DNA from: a gamma proteobacterium IMCC1989
Lineage (GTDB): Bacteria; Pseudomonadota; Gammaproteobacteria; Pseudomonadales; Cellvibrionaceae
Assembly: GCA_000209515.2 (NCBI GenBank)
Contig: AEVK01000015.1
Span: forward strand, 1 to 58,310
Direction of reading: 5' to 3'
DNA length: 58,310 bases
A model generated the notes under the pieces. That model made no database searches. It was not told the DNA's origin and was given only the letters and a program-made list of their open reading frames with translations. Of this stretch, positions 27,855 to 37,960 are shown one piece after another. Position 1 is the first letter of the stretch. Each line of letters opens with the position of its first letter. The translations under genes were made by a program, and so were the position numbers.

Positions 27855-29399
27855 ATGAAACAATCACTACAGCTTAAAATGGGGCAAAGCCTCACCATGA
27901 CTCCACAGTTGCAGCAAGCCATTCGCTTACTACAACTCTCTACTCTAGATCTACAAAACGAAATACAAGAAGCACTTGATAGCAATCCAATGCTAGAGAT
28001 TGCGGAAGAATCCATTAAAGCGAACACTGGTGATTCTGCAGAAACACAAGTTAACTCCCAAACAGAAAAGCCAAACACTAGCGATAGCGACATATCGAAC
28101 TCGGCAGAACTAGAGAGAGATAACAAGCCCGAGCATGAGCAAACTGATAGCGAATGGTCGCAAGACATTCCCGAAGAGCTACCCGTAGATACCAGCTGGG
28201 ATGACGTATACCAACCAACGAGCAGCGCTCCATCACAGGCCAATGACGACAACCTATTTGAAACACAGCGGGGGAGTTCAGAAAGCTTACAAGACCACCT
28301 AATGTGGCAACTAAACCTTACCACTTTTTCCGATAAAGACCACTCAATCGCCTTAACCATCATTGATGATATTCAGCCATCTGGCATGCTGTCATCCGGT
28401 ATTACCGATTTACTGACGGGCTTACAGGAATCTCTCGACGATGTCGAAGAAGACGAAGTCTATGCCGTATTACATCGACTGCAACAATTCGATCCACCAG
28501 GTGTTGCCAGCCAAGATCTAAGTGAATGCATATTGATTCAACTCAACCAACTGGCCCAACAAATACAATCGAGCCATGGAGCCGACAGCGTAATACCGGG
28601 TTTAGATACCGCTAAACAAATAGCAAAAGACTATCTAGCCCTACTCGGCACAAGAGACTACAAAACGATTATGCGAAAATTGCGCATAAAAGAACCAGAG
28701 TTAAAACAGGCCATTAGCTTAATACAAAGCATCAACCCCCGGCCAGGTGACGATATTGGTAGCAGTGATACGCAATATGTTGTTCCCGATGTATTTGTTA
28801 GTAAACATGAAGGACACTGGCTGGTTGAGCTCAACCCCGATATCGCCCCTAAAATTCGCATCAACGATCAATATGCCAATTTAGTCAAACGTGCAGACTC
28901 TAGTAGCGACAACACTTACCTAAAAGACAATCTACAAGAAGCAAAGTGGTTTTTAAAAAGCTTACAAAGTCGCAATGAAACGCTATTAAAAGTGTCCACT
29001 GCGATTGTCGAAAAACAGCGTGGCTTTTTAGACTTTGGGGAAGAAGCGATGAAGCCTTTAGTACTTCATGATATCGCCGACATTGTTGAAATGCATGAGT
29101 CTACGATTTCTCGTGTAACAACAAATAAATATATGCATACCCCAAAAGGCATTTTTGAACTGAAGTATTTTTTCTCCAGCCACGTCAACACAGATAGCGG
29201 CGGCGAATGTTCATCAACGGCCATTAGAGCAATCATCAAGAAACTTATTGCAGCAGAAAACATTGCCAAACCACTCAGTGATAGCAAGATTACCACCTTG
29301 CTCGCAGATCAAGGTATTAAAGTGGCTCGGCGTACTATTGCAAAATATCGCGAGTCGATGTCAATACCGCCATCCAACGAGCGCAAACAGTTGGTGTAA
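27855..29399 (+). CDS. rpoN: RNA polymerase sigma-54 factor RpoN
   Basis: RpoN directs polymerase to -24/-12 promoters that need enhancer-binding ATPases, for nitrogen, motility and other genes. With the ATG at 27855 it has 514 residues and the canonical start [20 protein letters not shown]. The glutamine-rich activator-interaction region (1-50), an acidic linker (about 55-140, longer than in E. coli), the core-binding domain and the C-terminal RpoN box [10 protein letters not shown] are all present. A longer reading from a TTG at 27813 is less likely. Unusually, hpf does not follow it. Confidence 0.96.
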   Translation: MKQSLQLKMGQSLTMTPQLQQAIRLLQLSTLDLQNEIQEALDSNPMLEIAEESIKANTGDSAETQVNSQTEKPNTSDSDISNSAELERDNKPEHEQTDSEWSQDIPEELPVDTSWDDVYQPTSSAPSQANDDNLFETQRGSSESLQDHLMWQLNLTTFSDKDHSIALTIIDDIQPSGMLSSGITDLLTGLQESLDDVEEDEVYAVLHRLQQFDPPGVASQDLSECILIQLNQLAQQIQSSHGADSVIPGLDTAKQIAKDYLALLGTRDYKTIMRKLRIKEPELKQAISLIQSINPRPGDDIGSSDTQYVVPDVFVSKHEGHWLVELNPDIAPKIRINDQYANLVKRADSSSDNTYLKDNLQEAKWFLKSLQSRNETLLKVSTAIVEKQRGFLDFGEEAMKPLVLHDIADIVEMHESTISRVTTNKYMHTPKGIFELKYFFSSHVNTDSGGECSSTAIRAIIKKLIAAENIAKPLSDSKITTLLADQGIKVARRTIAKYRESMSIPPSNERKQLV

Positions 29400-29436
29400 A
29401 ATCGTATAAACATATTATTATAGGCTTGCTTATTAG

Positions 29437-29460
29437 CTCTACTACATTATCTCTACTACG
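29437..29460. repeat. 14-bp-period duplication after rpoN
   Basis: CTCTACTAC recurs at 29437 and 29451, in the 207-base spacer between rpoN and ptsN. That spacer is too short to hold hpf. Confidence 0.65.
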
Positions 29461-29567
29461 TGACTCAACTATAAAGACTATTAATAAAAGGCTCTAAATA
29501 CGACGCTACGATTTAGACCTACTATGAATAGCTCAATCACTGTAAAATGCAGCATCACGTACAAAGA

Positions 29568-29587
29568 ACTTTTACCACTACTTTTAC
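29568..29587. repeat. 12-bp-period duplication just before ptsN
   Basis: ACTTTTAC recurs at 29568 and 29580, about 20 bases ahead of the ptsN ATG. Confidence 0.6.
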
Positions 29588-29606
29588 TATATAAACAAAT
29601 TAAATT

Positions 29607-30050
29607 ATGGAAATAGCCTCACTTTTGTCACCGTCGACCGTACTTTGCAACCAAGAAAGCACTAGCAAAAAACGTATTTTAGAAGACATCTCCGAACATA
29701 TTCATAGTGCTTTCCCTTACTTAAGTGACAGCACCATTTTTAGTGCATTAGTTTCCAGAGAAAAGCTCGGCTCAACGGGTATTGGTAATGGGATAGCTAT
29801 ACCACACTGTCGTATGGCGGACTGTAAAGAAATTACTGCAATGCTAATCACTTTAGCGAACGGAATAGACTTTGATGCCATCGATAATGAAAAAGTAGAT
29901 GTGATTTTTGTGCTCATTGTTCCTGAGGATGCTAACGAAAACCACCTCAAAACCTTAGCAACTATCGCCGAAACCTTTTCTGATGAAACGATACTGAATA
30001 ACGTAAGACAGGCTCAAAGCTCTCAAGCATTACTACAAGCGATTTCTTAA
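29607..30050 (+). CDS. ptsN: Nitrogen-regulatory PTS enzyme IIA (PtsN)
   Basis: PtsN is the final phosphate acceptor of the nitrogen phosphotransferase system; its phosphorylation state controls potassium transport and other targets rather than sugar uptake. The 147 residues form one PTS_EIIA type 2 domain with the phosphorylated histidine in GIAIPHCRM near residue 70. E. coli PtsN has 163 residues. Together with npr and rapZ downstream it forms the usual regulatory set. No strong ribosome-binding site is visible. Confidence 0.94.
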   Translation: MEIASLLSPSTVLCNQESTSKKRILEDISEHIHSAFPYLSDSTIFSALVSREKLGSTGIGNGIAIPHCRMADCKEITAMLITLANGIDFDAIDNEKVDVIFVLIVPEDANENHLKTLATIAETFSDETILNNVRQAQSSQALLQAIS

Positions 30051-30116
30051 CATTTGCTAAAGTAGTATCAGCGATAAATTTAAGTGATATATGTGATGAT
30101 GTATGCAAGAGATAGC

Positions 30117-30154
30117 CTAGAAGTAGAATAACAGTCTAGAAGTAAAATAAGTGA
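30117..30154. repeat. 19-bp tandem duplication between ptsN and rapZ
   Basis: Two 19-base units, both starting CTAGAAGTA and continuing with a near-identical A/T-rich half, begin at 30117 and 30136. They fill much of the 132-base ptsN-rapZ spacer. Confidence 0.8.
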
Positions 30155-30182
30155 TCTTACTACAATAAAACACGAGGCGAAT

Positions 30183-31073
30183 ATGCAACTAGTTATTATC
30201 AGTGGTAGCTCTGGATCAGGAAAAAGTACTGCTCTTCACGTGCTAGAAGATATTGGCTTTATCTGCATTGACAACCTACCTGTGTCATTACTCCCAACAT
30301 TTGCCGAGCATAGCGTTATGGACAGCGCAGCCATAGATGATTCAGATACGGATAACGTTCGCTACGCTATCAGCATAGATGCACGAAACCACTGTAACGA
30401 CCTAGAACAGCTACCCACCATATTAGCGCATAGCGCCATCGCCAAATTGAACCACCAAATTCTTTTTCTAGATGCAAATGAAGATGTACTCATCCAACGG
30501 TTTAGTGAAACTCGACGTAAACACCCCCTAAGTAATAATGAAACCGATTTACAAGAAGCTATTGTCGAAGAGCGACGTTTATTACGCCCAGTATTAGACG
30601 TCGCAGACATCACTATCGACACCAGTGATATGAAATACCACGACTTAAGAGATTTCGTCAAACGACGCTTCATCGACGGCAGCAGCGATAGCGCAGCCAT
30701 TATGTTCTTATCTTTTGGTTTTAAATACGGCATACCCAAGGATGCAGACCTAGTATTTGATGTACGCTGCTTACCCAATCCTCACTGGAAACCAGAGTTA
30801 CGCGCCCTCACTGGCAAAGACCTTGCCGTTGCGCAATTCCTAGATCAACAAGTACCAGTTGAAGAAATGTTCCAAGATATCCAACAATTTTTAACACGCT
30901 GGCTGCCACGGTATCAAGAAAATAATCGCAGCTATATCACCATTGCTATTGGCTGCACAGGCGGGCAACACCGCTCGGTTTACTTATCTGAGCGTCTGAG
31001 CCAGCACTTTAATACCATTGATATTTCAACAAACATACAGCGTCGGCATAGAGAGCTCACTCACCATGATTAA
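30183..31073 (+). CDS. rapZ: RNase adapter protein RapZ
   Basis: RapZ binds the small RNA GlmZ and brings it to RNase E, tying amino-sugar synthesis to cell-wall needs. The 296 residues (E. coli 284) carry Walker A SGSSGSGKST near 8-17, a second nucleotide motif DVRCLPNPHW near 194-203, and the C-terminal RNA-binding domain with IGCTGGQHRSVYLSERL near 258-274. A GAGG ribosome-binding site precedes the ATG. The end overlaps npr by 8 bases. Confidence 0.96.
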   Translation: MQLVIISGSSGSGKSTALHVLEDIGFICIDNLPVSLLPTFAEHSVMDSAAIDDSDTDNVRYAISIDARNHCNDLEQLPTILAHSAIAKLNHQILFLDANEDVLIQRFSETRRKHPLSNNETDLQEAIVEERRLLRPVLDVADITIDTSDMKYHDLRDFVKRRFIDGSSDSAAIMFLSFGFKYGIPKDADLVFDVRCLPNPHWKPELRALTGKDLAVAQFLDQQVPVEEMFQDIQQFLTRWLPRYQENNRSYITIAIGCTGGQHRSVYLSERLSQHFNTIDISTNIQRRHRELTHHD

Positions 31074-31335
31074 ACAGCCACTGACCATTATAAATAAGCT
31101 CGGCTTGCACGCTAGAGCAGCCGCTAAGTTAACGGGGGTATCGACACGCTTTTCTTGTACCACTGAACTGATAGCCAATAGCAAAACAGTGGATTGCAAA
31201 AGCGTTATGTCACTGATGCTACTTGCTGCGAGCAAAGGAACGGAGATTGAGATAATAACTAATGGACATGACGAGGCCGAAGCAATGGAAGCCATATCGG
31301 CATTAATCAATAATCGTTTTGACGAAGCGGAATAA
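31066..31335 (+). CDS. ptsO: Phosphocarrier protein NPr of the nitrogen PTS
   Basis: NPr is the HPr-like carrier between PtsP and PtsN. The ATG at 31066 overlaps the last codons of rapZ and gives 89 residues (E. coli 90). The phosphorylated histidine is in NKLGLHARAAAKL near residue 16, and the regulatory-serine region reads SVMSLMLLAAS near 45-55. An in-frame start further up in rapZ (31018) would add an unrelated leader and is rejected. Confidence 0.95.
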   Translation: MIKQPLTIINKLGLHARAAAKLTGVSTRFSCTTELIANSKTVDCKSVMSLMLLAASKGTEIEIITNGHDEAEAMEAISALINNRFDEAE

Positions 31336-31347
31336 ATATAAAACGCC

Positions 31348-32715
31348 ATGCCCAGCATAGAAGAAAATAATATTAATAATACGCAGAAACACCTTAGCCT
31401 TGTGTCTGATGTATTAGAAAATAATGGCGAAATGCGTTCAGTAAAACGGATGCTTAACGGGCTTAAGCCTGTCGATATTTCACGCCTATTAGAATCTTCA
31501 CCGCCACCTACTCGTAAAGTACTATGGTCTATGGTGGATGACGATGTTCGCGGTGAAGTGCTACAAGAAATATCCGATGATTTAACTGGCCAAATATTAA
31601 AAACCATGAACACTCAAGAGGTCGCGGATATTACCGAAGACCTTGATGTAGATGATGTTGCTGATATATTACAGCAACTCCCAGATCGCATTATTCTAGA
31701 AGTGCTTGAAGCCATGACCGAACAAAATCGGTCACGAGTAGAAACCGTCTTATCTTATGAAGAAGATACGGCTGGCGGATTGATGGACACCGACATCATC
31801 ACCGTGAGACCACGCTTCACCTTAGATGTTGTTATACGCTACCTAAGACGACACAGCGAAATTCCTAACTCCACCGATCAATTATTTGTCGTTAATCAAG
31901 ATGATGTATTTTTAGGTACATTATCAATGAGCAAACTATTAACCTCCGATCCCAATATCAGCGTGCGTGAAATTATGCGTACAGATCTTGAAGCACTCCC
32001 CATAGGTATGGAAGATAGCCAAGTCGCTAAACTGTTCGAGCAAAATGACTGGATATCTGCAGCGGTAGTCGATGACGAAGGCAAAATAGTTGGCCGTGTC
32101 ACTATTGATGATGTGGTTGATGTCATTATCGAAGATGCCGATCATTCGTTAATGAGCCTAGCCGGTTTAGATGAAGATGAAGATACATTCGCTCCCCTTA
32201 TGCGCACAACCCCTAGGCGTGCTATTTGGCTAGGCATTAACTTACTCACAGCTATTCTTGCGTCATCCGTTATCAATATATTTCAAGATACTATAGATAA
32301 AGTAGTGGCTTTAGCGGTACTCATGCCTATCGTCGCCAGCATGGGAGGTGTTGCAGGGAGTCAAACACTCACTGTTGTTATTCGCGGTATGGCACTAGGG
32401 AAAATTGGCCCGACAAACCAAGAATGGCTACTTAAGCGAGAGATATGGTCTGGATTATTGAACGGGCTCTTGTGGGCAAGCCTGTTGGGCTTAATTACTT
32501 CGTGGTGGTTTGATGATATCACTATGGCTTTTATTATTGCTGCAGCTACCGTTATTAATTTAGTCACCGCAGCCGTAGGAGGAACATTACTGCCTGCTAT
32601 ATTACAAAAAATTGGAGCAGACCCCGCACTATCCGCCGGTGTTGCACTTACCACCCTAACCGATGTCGTTGGCTTTATGTCGTTTCTTGGCCTGGCCACT
32701 CTCTTTTACTTATAA
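31348..32715 (+). CDS. mgtE: Magnesium transporter MgtE
   Basis: MgtE is a dimeric magnesium channel gated by its cytosolic magnesium-sensing domains. The 455 residues show the superhelical MgtE_N domain (about 25-135, with the acidic DITEDLDVDDVADILQQLP), two CBS domains (about 140-265) and five membrane helices (about 290-455) with the pore signature PIVASMGGVAGSQTLTVVIRG near 327-347. It follows npr by 12 bases, so it may be co-transcribed with the PTS genes. Confidence 0.95.
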   Translation: MPSIEENNINNTQKHLSLVSDVLENNGEMRSVKRMLNGLKPVDISRLLESSPPPTRKVLWSMVDDDVRGEVLQEISDDLTGQILKTMNTQEVADITEDLDVDDVADILQQLPDRIILEVLEAMTEQNRSRVETVLSYEEDTAGGLMDTDIITVRPRFTLDVVIRYLRRHSEIPNSTDQLFVVNQDDVFLGTLSMSKLLTSDPNISVREIMRTDLEALPIGMEDSQVAKLFEQNDWISAAVVDDEGKIVGRVTIDDVVDVIIEDADHSLMSLAGLDEDEDTFAPLMRTTPRRAIWLGINLLTAILASSVINIFQDTIDKVVALAVLMPIVASMGGVAGSQTLTVVIRGMALGKIGPTNQEWLLKREIWSGLLNGLLWASLLGLITSWWFDDITMAFIIAAATVINLVTAAVGGTLLPAILQKIGADPALSAGVALTTLTDVVGFMSFLGLATLFYL

Positions 32716-32760
32716 AGACCCATAATACTCACAAAAACCTTAGAAAAGGCTACTCCCTCA

Positions 32761-33306
32761 ATGCACCACGATACTGAATCCGAAGACGATTATATTCTTA
32801 GCCGAACCGAACAAAAAAAATCCATGCAAGTCTATGCCGATTTAGGCAAAGCATTACTCGCGCTTAGTAACAAACAACTCAGCACCATACCTCTGAGCAA
32901 TGAGGTTTTGGACGCATTAAACGTAGCCAAAAAAATTAGTGTAGGAAATGCGCTTAAAAGACAACTATCTTTTATCGCGAAACAAATTCGCAAAAGTGAC
33001 TATGAAAGTATCCAAGCCGCATTAGATGAACTAGAACAAAAAGATAACTTATACGATAAAGTATCTAAAAAAGCTGAGCAGTGGCGAGACCGATTACTCA
33101 GCGAAGAAACGAGCGCACTCAGCGAGTTCATTTCACAATATGAAACTAGCGACCGACAAAAGCTCGCACAGATCACACGCAACGCAATAAAGGAAAAGAA
33201 ACAGCTGGAAAAAGCAGTAAAAGAAGGCGGCAATACAGACGCCCCAAAAAAATATAAAAAACAACTCTTTACTTTACTTAGAACACATATTGCCGATCAT
33301 CACTAA
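32761..33306 (+). CDS. darP: Ribosome biogenesis protein DarP (YjgA)
   Basis: DarP binds late 50S assembly intermediates near the peptidyl-transferase centre and protects 23S rRNA helices during maturation. The 181 residues (E. coli 183) belong to DUF615 and are almost wholly helical and charged: SRTEQKKSMQVYADLGKALLAL near 15-36 and a basic coiled coil to the C-terminus. The spacing from mgtE is 45 bases. Confidence 0.92.
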   Translation: MHHDTESEDDYILSRTEQKKSMQVYADLGKALLALSNKQLSTIPLSNEVLDALNVAKKISVGNALKRQLSFIAKQIRKSDYESIQAALDELEQKDNLYDKVSKKAEQWRDRLLSEETSALSEFISQYETSDRQKLAQITRNAIKEKKQLEKAVKEGGNTDAPKKYKKQLFTLLRTHIADHH

Positions 33307-33319
33307 ATTAACCAGTCCA

Positions 33320-33351
33320 TAAAAAATAAGCAGGGCAATAATTCACCCTGC
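33320..33351 (-). terminator. Terminator of yhdP
   Basis: On the minus strand GCAGGG and CCCTGC (33330-33335 and 33346-33351) form a 6-bp stem with a 10-base loop, followed by TTATTTTTTATGG. It lies just after the yhdP stop. Confidence 0.7.
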
Positions 33352-33355
33352 GCTG

Positions 33356-36300
33356 CTAGTTAATACCTTGCTCTTTCACTTCGAAAGCAGATGGGCCGAT
33401 AGACTCATCATAAATGAGCTTATTGTCAAAAAGATTAATGAGTTTTACCTCTGGATCGTTCCAGTTTCCTTTAACGCCGTAGGTTAAACTAGACACTTTA
33501 TCAACCTGCGACTTAAACACCTTATTAAAAATAAATACGCCAACCGCTGTTGGCAAGCCGGCAACCAGAGCTGTCGCAAAAGTTAAATTACCACCTACAG
33601 GCAAGGTCGTCACCAACACAGCATCAATATCTTCATTAAGATAATCAATCGCTCCGGCCATAGTAAACTCACTCGAAGGTGCTTTAACCACCAATGGCTG
33701 CTGAAAATAAATATTGCCTTCATCAAAAAGAAAGCGTGTATTCAACGTATCATATGCGACACCTTTCTTATAAAAATCGGAAAAATCAAGTTGCAAGCGG
33801 CGTGCCCAGGTATTGAAATTAAACAAACCTAATAACTTTAAAATACCAGAGCTAGCCGCACCAGTATTTTGAACAAACACCCCATCACTTAATTGAACAG
33901 CCAAACTACCACGCATCGCTTCGATAGAAAAAGCCGCAGGGGAACCTAGCCAAGAAAAATCACCTGTTATCGATGTCTGTTTACTCGTTAAAACTGGTTC
34001 GCCTCCCCATATTTTAAATAATTCCTGAACTCCAGCCCCTTGAAGCTTGCCTGCGAACTGAGTTTCGCCTGAAGAACTGAATACGTCACTGTAGGCACCT
34101 TGAGCACGCCAAAACAGTTCCGCCCCACCACCCTCTTGACCACTTAGCGTCACCCCACTAAATGTCGCATGAATATCACGAATTTGAATTCCTTCACCCA
34201 ACGGATTCAATCTAAGCCGCCATTGGCCAAATTCACTTTTATCATACGTTAATTGCTTTATAGATACGCTAGCAGGTTTAAGCCAAGATAAATCAACTTT
34301 CGCTAAGGGATCATCATTAAGCACAACACCTTCATCTTTGCTCTCTTTTTTAGTCAAGTGTAAATACTCTAAGGCGATATTTACTGGTGTAGAAATATCA
34401 TCATAAAATGTCAACTCACCTGCCGCCAAAGCATGATTAAATTGACTGCGCCACTGACCATTAGCACGTTCACCCATAACACTTAGGTCATTAAACTGTT
34501 TGTCTTTAACCGATAAAGTGCCAATATCAATATCATAAATAAAATTGATCTCGTCATTTTTTGGGGTACCTTGACTAACCGTTTGTTTAGTCAATTGGGA
34601 GGATTTATCAAATGAATTGTGTTTATCGCTAAAAGCCACCCATTCACCCAATATCACATTTTTTACATTGGCAGAGATGGCAAATACATTATCTTCTACG
34701 GGCGAGTTAAACGACTTGTTAACTGAAAGAAAACCAGACACAGACTTATCTGTCATCAATAGTTTAGAGGCAATACCGCCATCTACTTTCACACTATGCT
34801 TCGTCGTAAGCGAAGAAAATGTACTCTCTAACGTCATATTTCGTTGTGACAATCGATCTTTATCAAAGGGAGCCGGTAGGTCTATAGCCAATCCCTGTAA
34901 AGTAGAATTCGCCGTTAGGCTTATAGAAGCATCTTCGCTAACTGGAGCACTCCCATCCTCTAAGGAAAACGGCGTGCTCAGTGTAAATTGATAAGGTAAT
35001 TGCCCCGAAAGGAAATCCATCTCTGGACGTTTTATCCAAGAAGACAAATCAGATATAACGGCAACACCTCTACCATCTATTCTAAGCTGACTTTCAGATT
35101 TTCCCTGCGATAGAGTGTTAACACTCAATGAAAGCTGCTCACCAAACAGAGACATATCCAGAGAGTCTGCCGACAAACCGTTCTCGCTAGAATAGTAGAT
35201 CTCTCCTTGGAGTGACGACGCCACTAATGAAGGGAATGATTTCGCTGGCAATATAATTGTGTTTTCCAAAAAATGAATTCGAATTTTTTGCCAATCATTA
35301 AGCTGCTTATCATTAACATTTCTTTCCTTAGGTGAAACAAGAATATTGATATCGGTATCAACACTTCCGGTTACGCCAAGCCCACTAACACTCTTCCCAA
35401 TACCATTACGAAGTTTTGTTTCTGTGAGCAAGCGCAATCCCGTCTTTGCAGGCAAACGCGCTGACGTTTGAATATGTAACTGCTCATTGCCATTACCACT
35501 CCACACGACAGACAGTGCGTTTAATGGCTCATTAAAAATACGAGCCTGCGTCGCAGCGACACTCATATACTCATTATCGACGACTACCTGCCCTTCTATA
35601 TTGCTTAGCATCGGCCAATCATCGCTATACGCTAAATCAGTTTCATTTGCATTGACAAAAACCTGAAAGCTACGGCTGTTATCATCGCCAGAAAAACCTC
35701 CGCGATACACAAATCCAGCTTGCTCAACACGCCCTTTACGCAAGCTGGATGCTAACCATGCTCGAATATCTTCAGGTACTTTATTAGGTATCAAATCGCG
35801 ATGATACCTAGCATCGCTATTTTTCAAACCTAAGTGCAGTGTAAACTCACTTTTGCGATGACCTTCTTCTAAAGGAATTGCTAATAAAAATTGTCCTACA
35901 GCTTCACCAAATGCAGATTGACCATCAATCACATTACTGTTTACGATCAAGCTATTATTTTCATCATCTATTCGCCACGCAACTTGGCCTGATATTTCAT
36001 CAAACACAAATGGATTATCGTAAATAACACTGGGAAAAAACTGCATTCTTTGCGAAGACATATTCAAAAAGCCAGACGATATACCCGTTTCTAAATAACC
36101 ATCAACATTTTTAAAACCTGGGACATTATCAAACGCCTCAATCGCAAAACCTTTTACATTAGCAGAAACAATCGACTGCGAAATACTTTCATCATTCAGC
36201 ACTACCTGAACTTCACTAAACACACCTTCAAGTGACAGCTGAGCGAGAGCGTCACTTACTTGAGCAGGCAAAGAAAGTCGACTCTGCAACCAACTCGACC

Positions 36301-37447
36301 ACGATTCAACATTAACACTTTTTATTTTCAAAAGAGCCACTTCAGCCTCTTTTGAAAACACTACGTCGTTTAATAGAACCCTTTGCTTGTCGATGACAAC
36401 ATCATCAAGAGCAACGGATAAGTTGCCATATCTATCCAGTGTACTCTGCACAAACATATCAACAGCCAAAGGCTTATTTTTATTTTTCAAAGAAGACAGA
36501 CTTAATTGAGCTGTCGTTTTCGCAATAACGCTTAATTGATCCTGATGAGAAAAATCTAACCAAAACTCACCATTCAAATAAGATTGTTTAGTTGTTTTTT
36601 CATACAACAACACTTCCTGAAACCACTGAGGCAAGGTGGAGGATAAACGTTCAGGAAGCACGTTACTCAAAAGATGAAGAGGAAACTCGGTGACAGACAA
36701 AAAACCTGTTGAATAGGGAGCAACCTTTTGACCAACTCCACCATTACTAGCTTGCTTACTAATAGACTGGTCTTCTGATATAAAAGACAAAACAGGCCTA
36801 TCGTCCACATTAAGTACTGCCGAAAAGCGTTGAAATCTTTGCGCATTATCCGCTTCAACATTCAATTTTGGAATGTCAATTTTGGTGATTTTTTTATTGG
36901 AAAAAATTATTTTTATAGAGATGTTTTCAATATCTACATCCGGTATATTTCTTACAATATCGATAGGGTTCTGGTATTGCCATTCATCATCCCCACTCAC
37001 TGGCAAGGAAAAACCTGCGAGCGACCAAAGTGAATCATCACTCTGCACAATGGTTGCGCTAACGTGACTAACCGCGATTTTTTCCCACACCCACTGCCAC
37101 TGAAAAAAACTAGATAGTAAATCAACTTTAAACTCTGCATAAGCCACCGATAACGGCATAGCCATAGATAAAGGCTCTGAAGACAATGTGTCGTGACGGT
37201 ACTCTTGGGCAAGCATTACATCGCGTAAAATAACATGTGGAGTCAACCCATACCAATACCCGTCAATATCACCTATAGTGGTATTGGTTTGCGTCCTATC
37301 ACTAATAAAAGATTCTATTGCGGGGAGAAAAGAAGTGAGATGCGGTGCAGTCAAGCGAGCACTTTGCAATAATAGCGCCGCGAGAATAATAACGATAATT
37401 ATCCCGTAGGAAAAATAGCGTAAACACAAACGCAGTAAAGGATGCAT
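33356..37447 (-). CDS. yhdP: YhdP-family AsmA-like envelope lipid-transport protein
   Basis: YhdP is a very large inner-membrane-anchored periplasmic protein of the AsmA/VPS13-like group. In E. coli, with TamB and YdbH, it carries glycerophospholipids to the outer membrane. The 1363 residues (E. coli 1266) start with one helix (about 12-32); the rest is beta-rich without enzymatic motifs, as expected for a groove-forming bridge, and the C-terminus has the AsmA-type TLPVGGNLTFATALVAGLPTAVG stretch near 1300. maf and rng, which normally lie between mreD and yhdP, are missing; mreD is 40 bases upstream. Confidence 0.93.
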   Translation of the reverse strand: MHPLLRLCLRYFSYGIIIVIILAALLLQSARLTAPHLTSFLPAIESFISDRTQTNTTIGDIDGYWYGLTPHVILRDVMLAQEYRHDTLSSEPLSMAMPLSVAYAEFKVDLLSSFFQWQWVWEKIAVSHVSATIVQSDDSLWSLAGFSLPVSGDDEWQYQNPIDIVRNIPDVDIENISIKIIFSNKKITKIDIPKLNVEADNAQRFQRFSAVLNVDDRPVLSFISEDQSISKQASNGGVGQKVAPYSTGFLSVTEFPLHLLSNVLPERLSSTLPQWFQEVLLYEKTTKQSYLNGEFWLDFSHQDQLSVIAKTTAQLSLSSLKNKNKPLAVDMFVQSTLDRYGNLSVALDDVVIDKQRVLLNDVVFSKEAEVALLKIKSVNVESWSSWLQSRLSLPAQVSDALAQLSLEGVFSEVQVVLNDESISQSIVSANVKGFAIEAFDNVPGFKNVDGYLETGISSGFLNMSSQRMQFFPSVIYDNPFVFDEISGQVAWRIDDENNSLIVNSNVIDGQSAFGEAVGQFLLAIPLEEGHRKSEFTLHLGLKNSDARYHRDLIPNKVPEDIRAWLASSLRKGRVEQAGFVYRGGFSGDDNSRSFQVFVNANETDLAYSDDWPMLSNIEGQVVVDNEYMSVAATQARIFNEPLNALSVVWSGNGNEQLHIQTSARLPAKTGLRLLTETKLRNGIGKSVSGLGVTGSVDTDINILVSPKERNVNDKQLNDWQKIRIHFLENTIILPAKSFPSLVASSLQGEIYYSSENGLSADSLDMSLFGEQLSLSVNTLSQGKSESQLRIDGRGVAVISDLSSWIKRPEMDFLSGQLPYQFTLSTPFSLEDGSAPVSEDASISLTANSTLQGLAIDLPAPFDKDRLSQRNMTLESTFSSLTTKHSVKVDGGIASKLLMTDKSVSGFLSVNKSFNSPVEDNVFAISANVKNVILGEWVAFSDKHNSFDKSSQLTKQTVSQGTPKNDEINFIYDIDIGTLSVKDKQFNDLSVMGERANGQWRSQFNHALAAGELTFYDDISTPVNIALEYLHLTKKESKDEGVVLNDDPLAKVDLSWLKPASVSIKQLTYDKSEFGQWRLRLNPLGEGIQIRDIHATFSGVTLSGQEGGGAELFWRAQGAYSDVFSSSGETQFAGKLQGAGVQELFKIWGGEPVLTSKQTSITGDFSWLGSPAAFSIEAMRGSLAVQLSDGVFVQNTGAASSGILKLLGLFNFNTWARRLQLDFSDFYKKGVAYDTLNTRFLFDEGNIYFQQPLVVKAPSSEFTMAGAIDYLNEDIDAVLVTTLPVGGNLTFATALVAGLPTAVGVFIFNKVFKSQVDKVSSLTYGVKGNWNDPEVKLINLFDNKLIYDESIGPSAFEVKEQGIN

Positions 37448-37487
37448 AAATATAGCTCGTTTAGCTTTTGCTCAATCGACTATTTAC

Positions 37488-37955
37488 TCAAGGTAAGCGA
37501 AAGCGTATTTTGATTTTTCTCAACACAACAACCAACAAGGGCCAAAACAATGCCGTCAATGCAGCGGCACCTAAAAAGTCAATCGTCTCAATACTTTTAC
37601 CCACTAAACCGCTAGCCCAATTGGTAAACAGTTGGTAAACGCCAATTAATATTAACGTCCATGCTGACTGCTGCCACAGGGCATAGCTACGAATACGCTG
37701 ATAGGCCAGATTGGCTATATAAGCGACAATCATTAAGCCTAATGCGTGCTCTCCCAACGTAGCTAAACTAACCACATCTAATAAAATACCGCATACCCAT
37801 GCAGAAAAAACACCAAAATGCTCTGGCGAATAAGTCGCCCAATAAACCACCAACAAAGCAACAAATTCTGGACGCCATATACGCCAATCGAAAGGCACTG
37901 GAATAACCGAGAGTAGAACGGCAAATATTATAGATAGTGCAATTAACCAACGCAC
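37488..37955 (-). CDS. mreD: Rod-shape-determining protein MreD
   Basis: MreD is an integral membrane part of the elongasome, working with MreC, RodA and PBP2. The 155 residues (E. coli 162) form about five helices, with the family stretch FAVLLSVIPVPFDWRIWRPEF near residues 11-30 and a helix containing GILLDVVSLATLGEHALG near 57-74. It follows mreC by 5 bases. Confidence 0.95.
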   Translation of the reverse strand: MRWLIALSIIFAVLLSVIPVPFDWRIWRPEFVALLVVYWATYSPEHFGVFSAWVCGILLDVVSLATLGEHALGLMIVAYIANLAYQRIRSYALWQQSAWTLILIGVYQLFTNWASGLVGKSIETIDFLGAAALTALFWPLLVVVLRKIKIRFRLP

Positions 37956-37960
37956 AACCG

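Noticed and set aside
34617-34991. 124-codon frame opposite yhdP
   Set aside because: Antisense shadow inside one very long gene; no ribosome-binding site.
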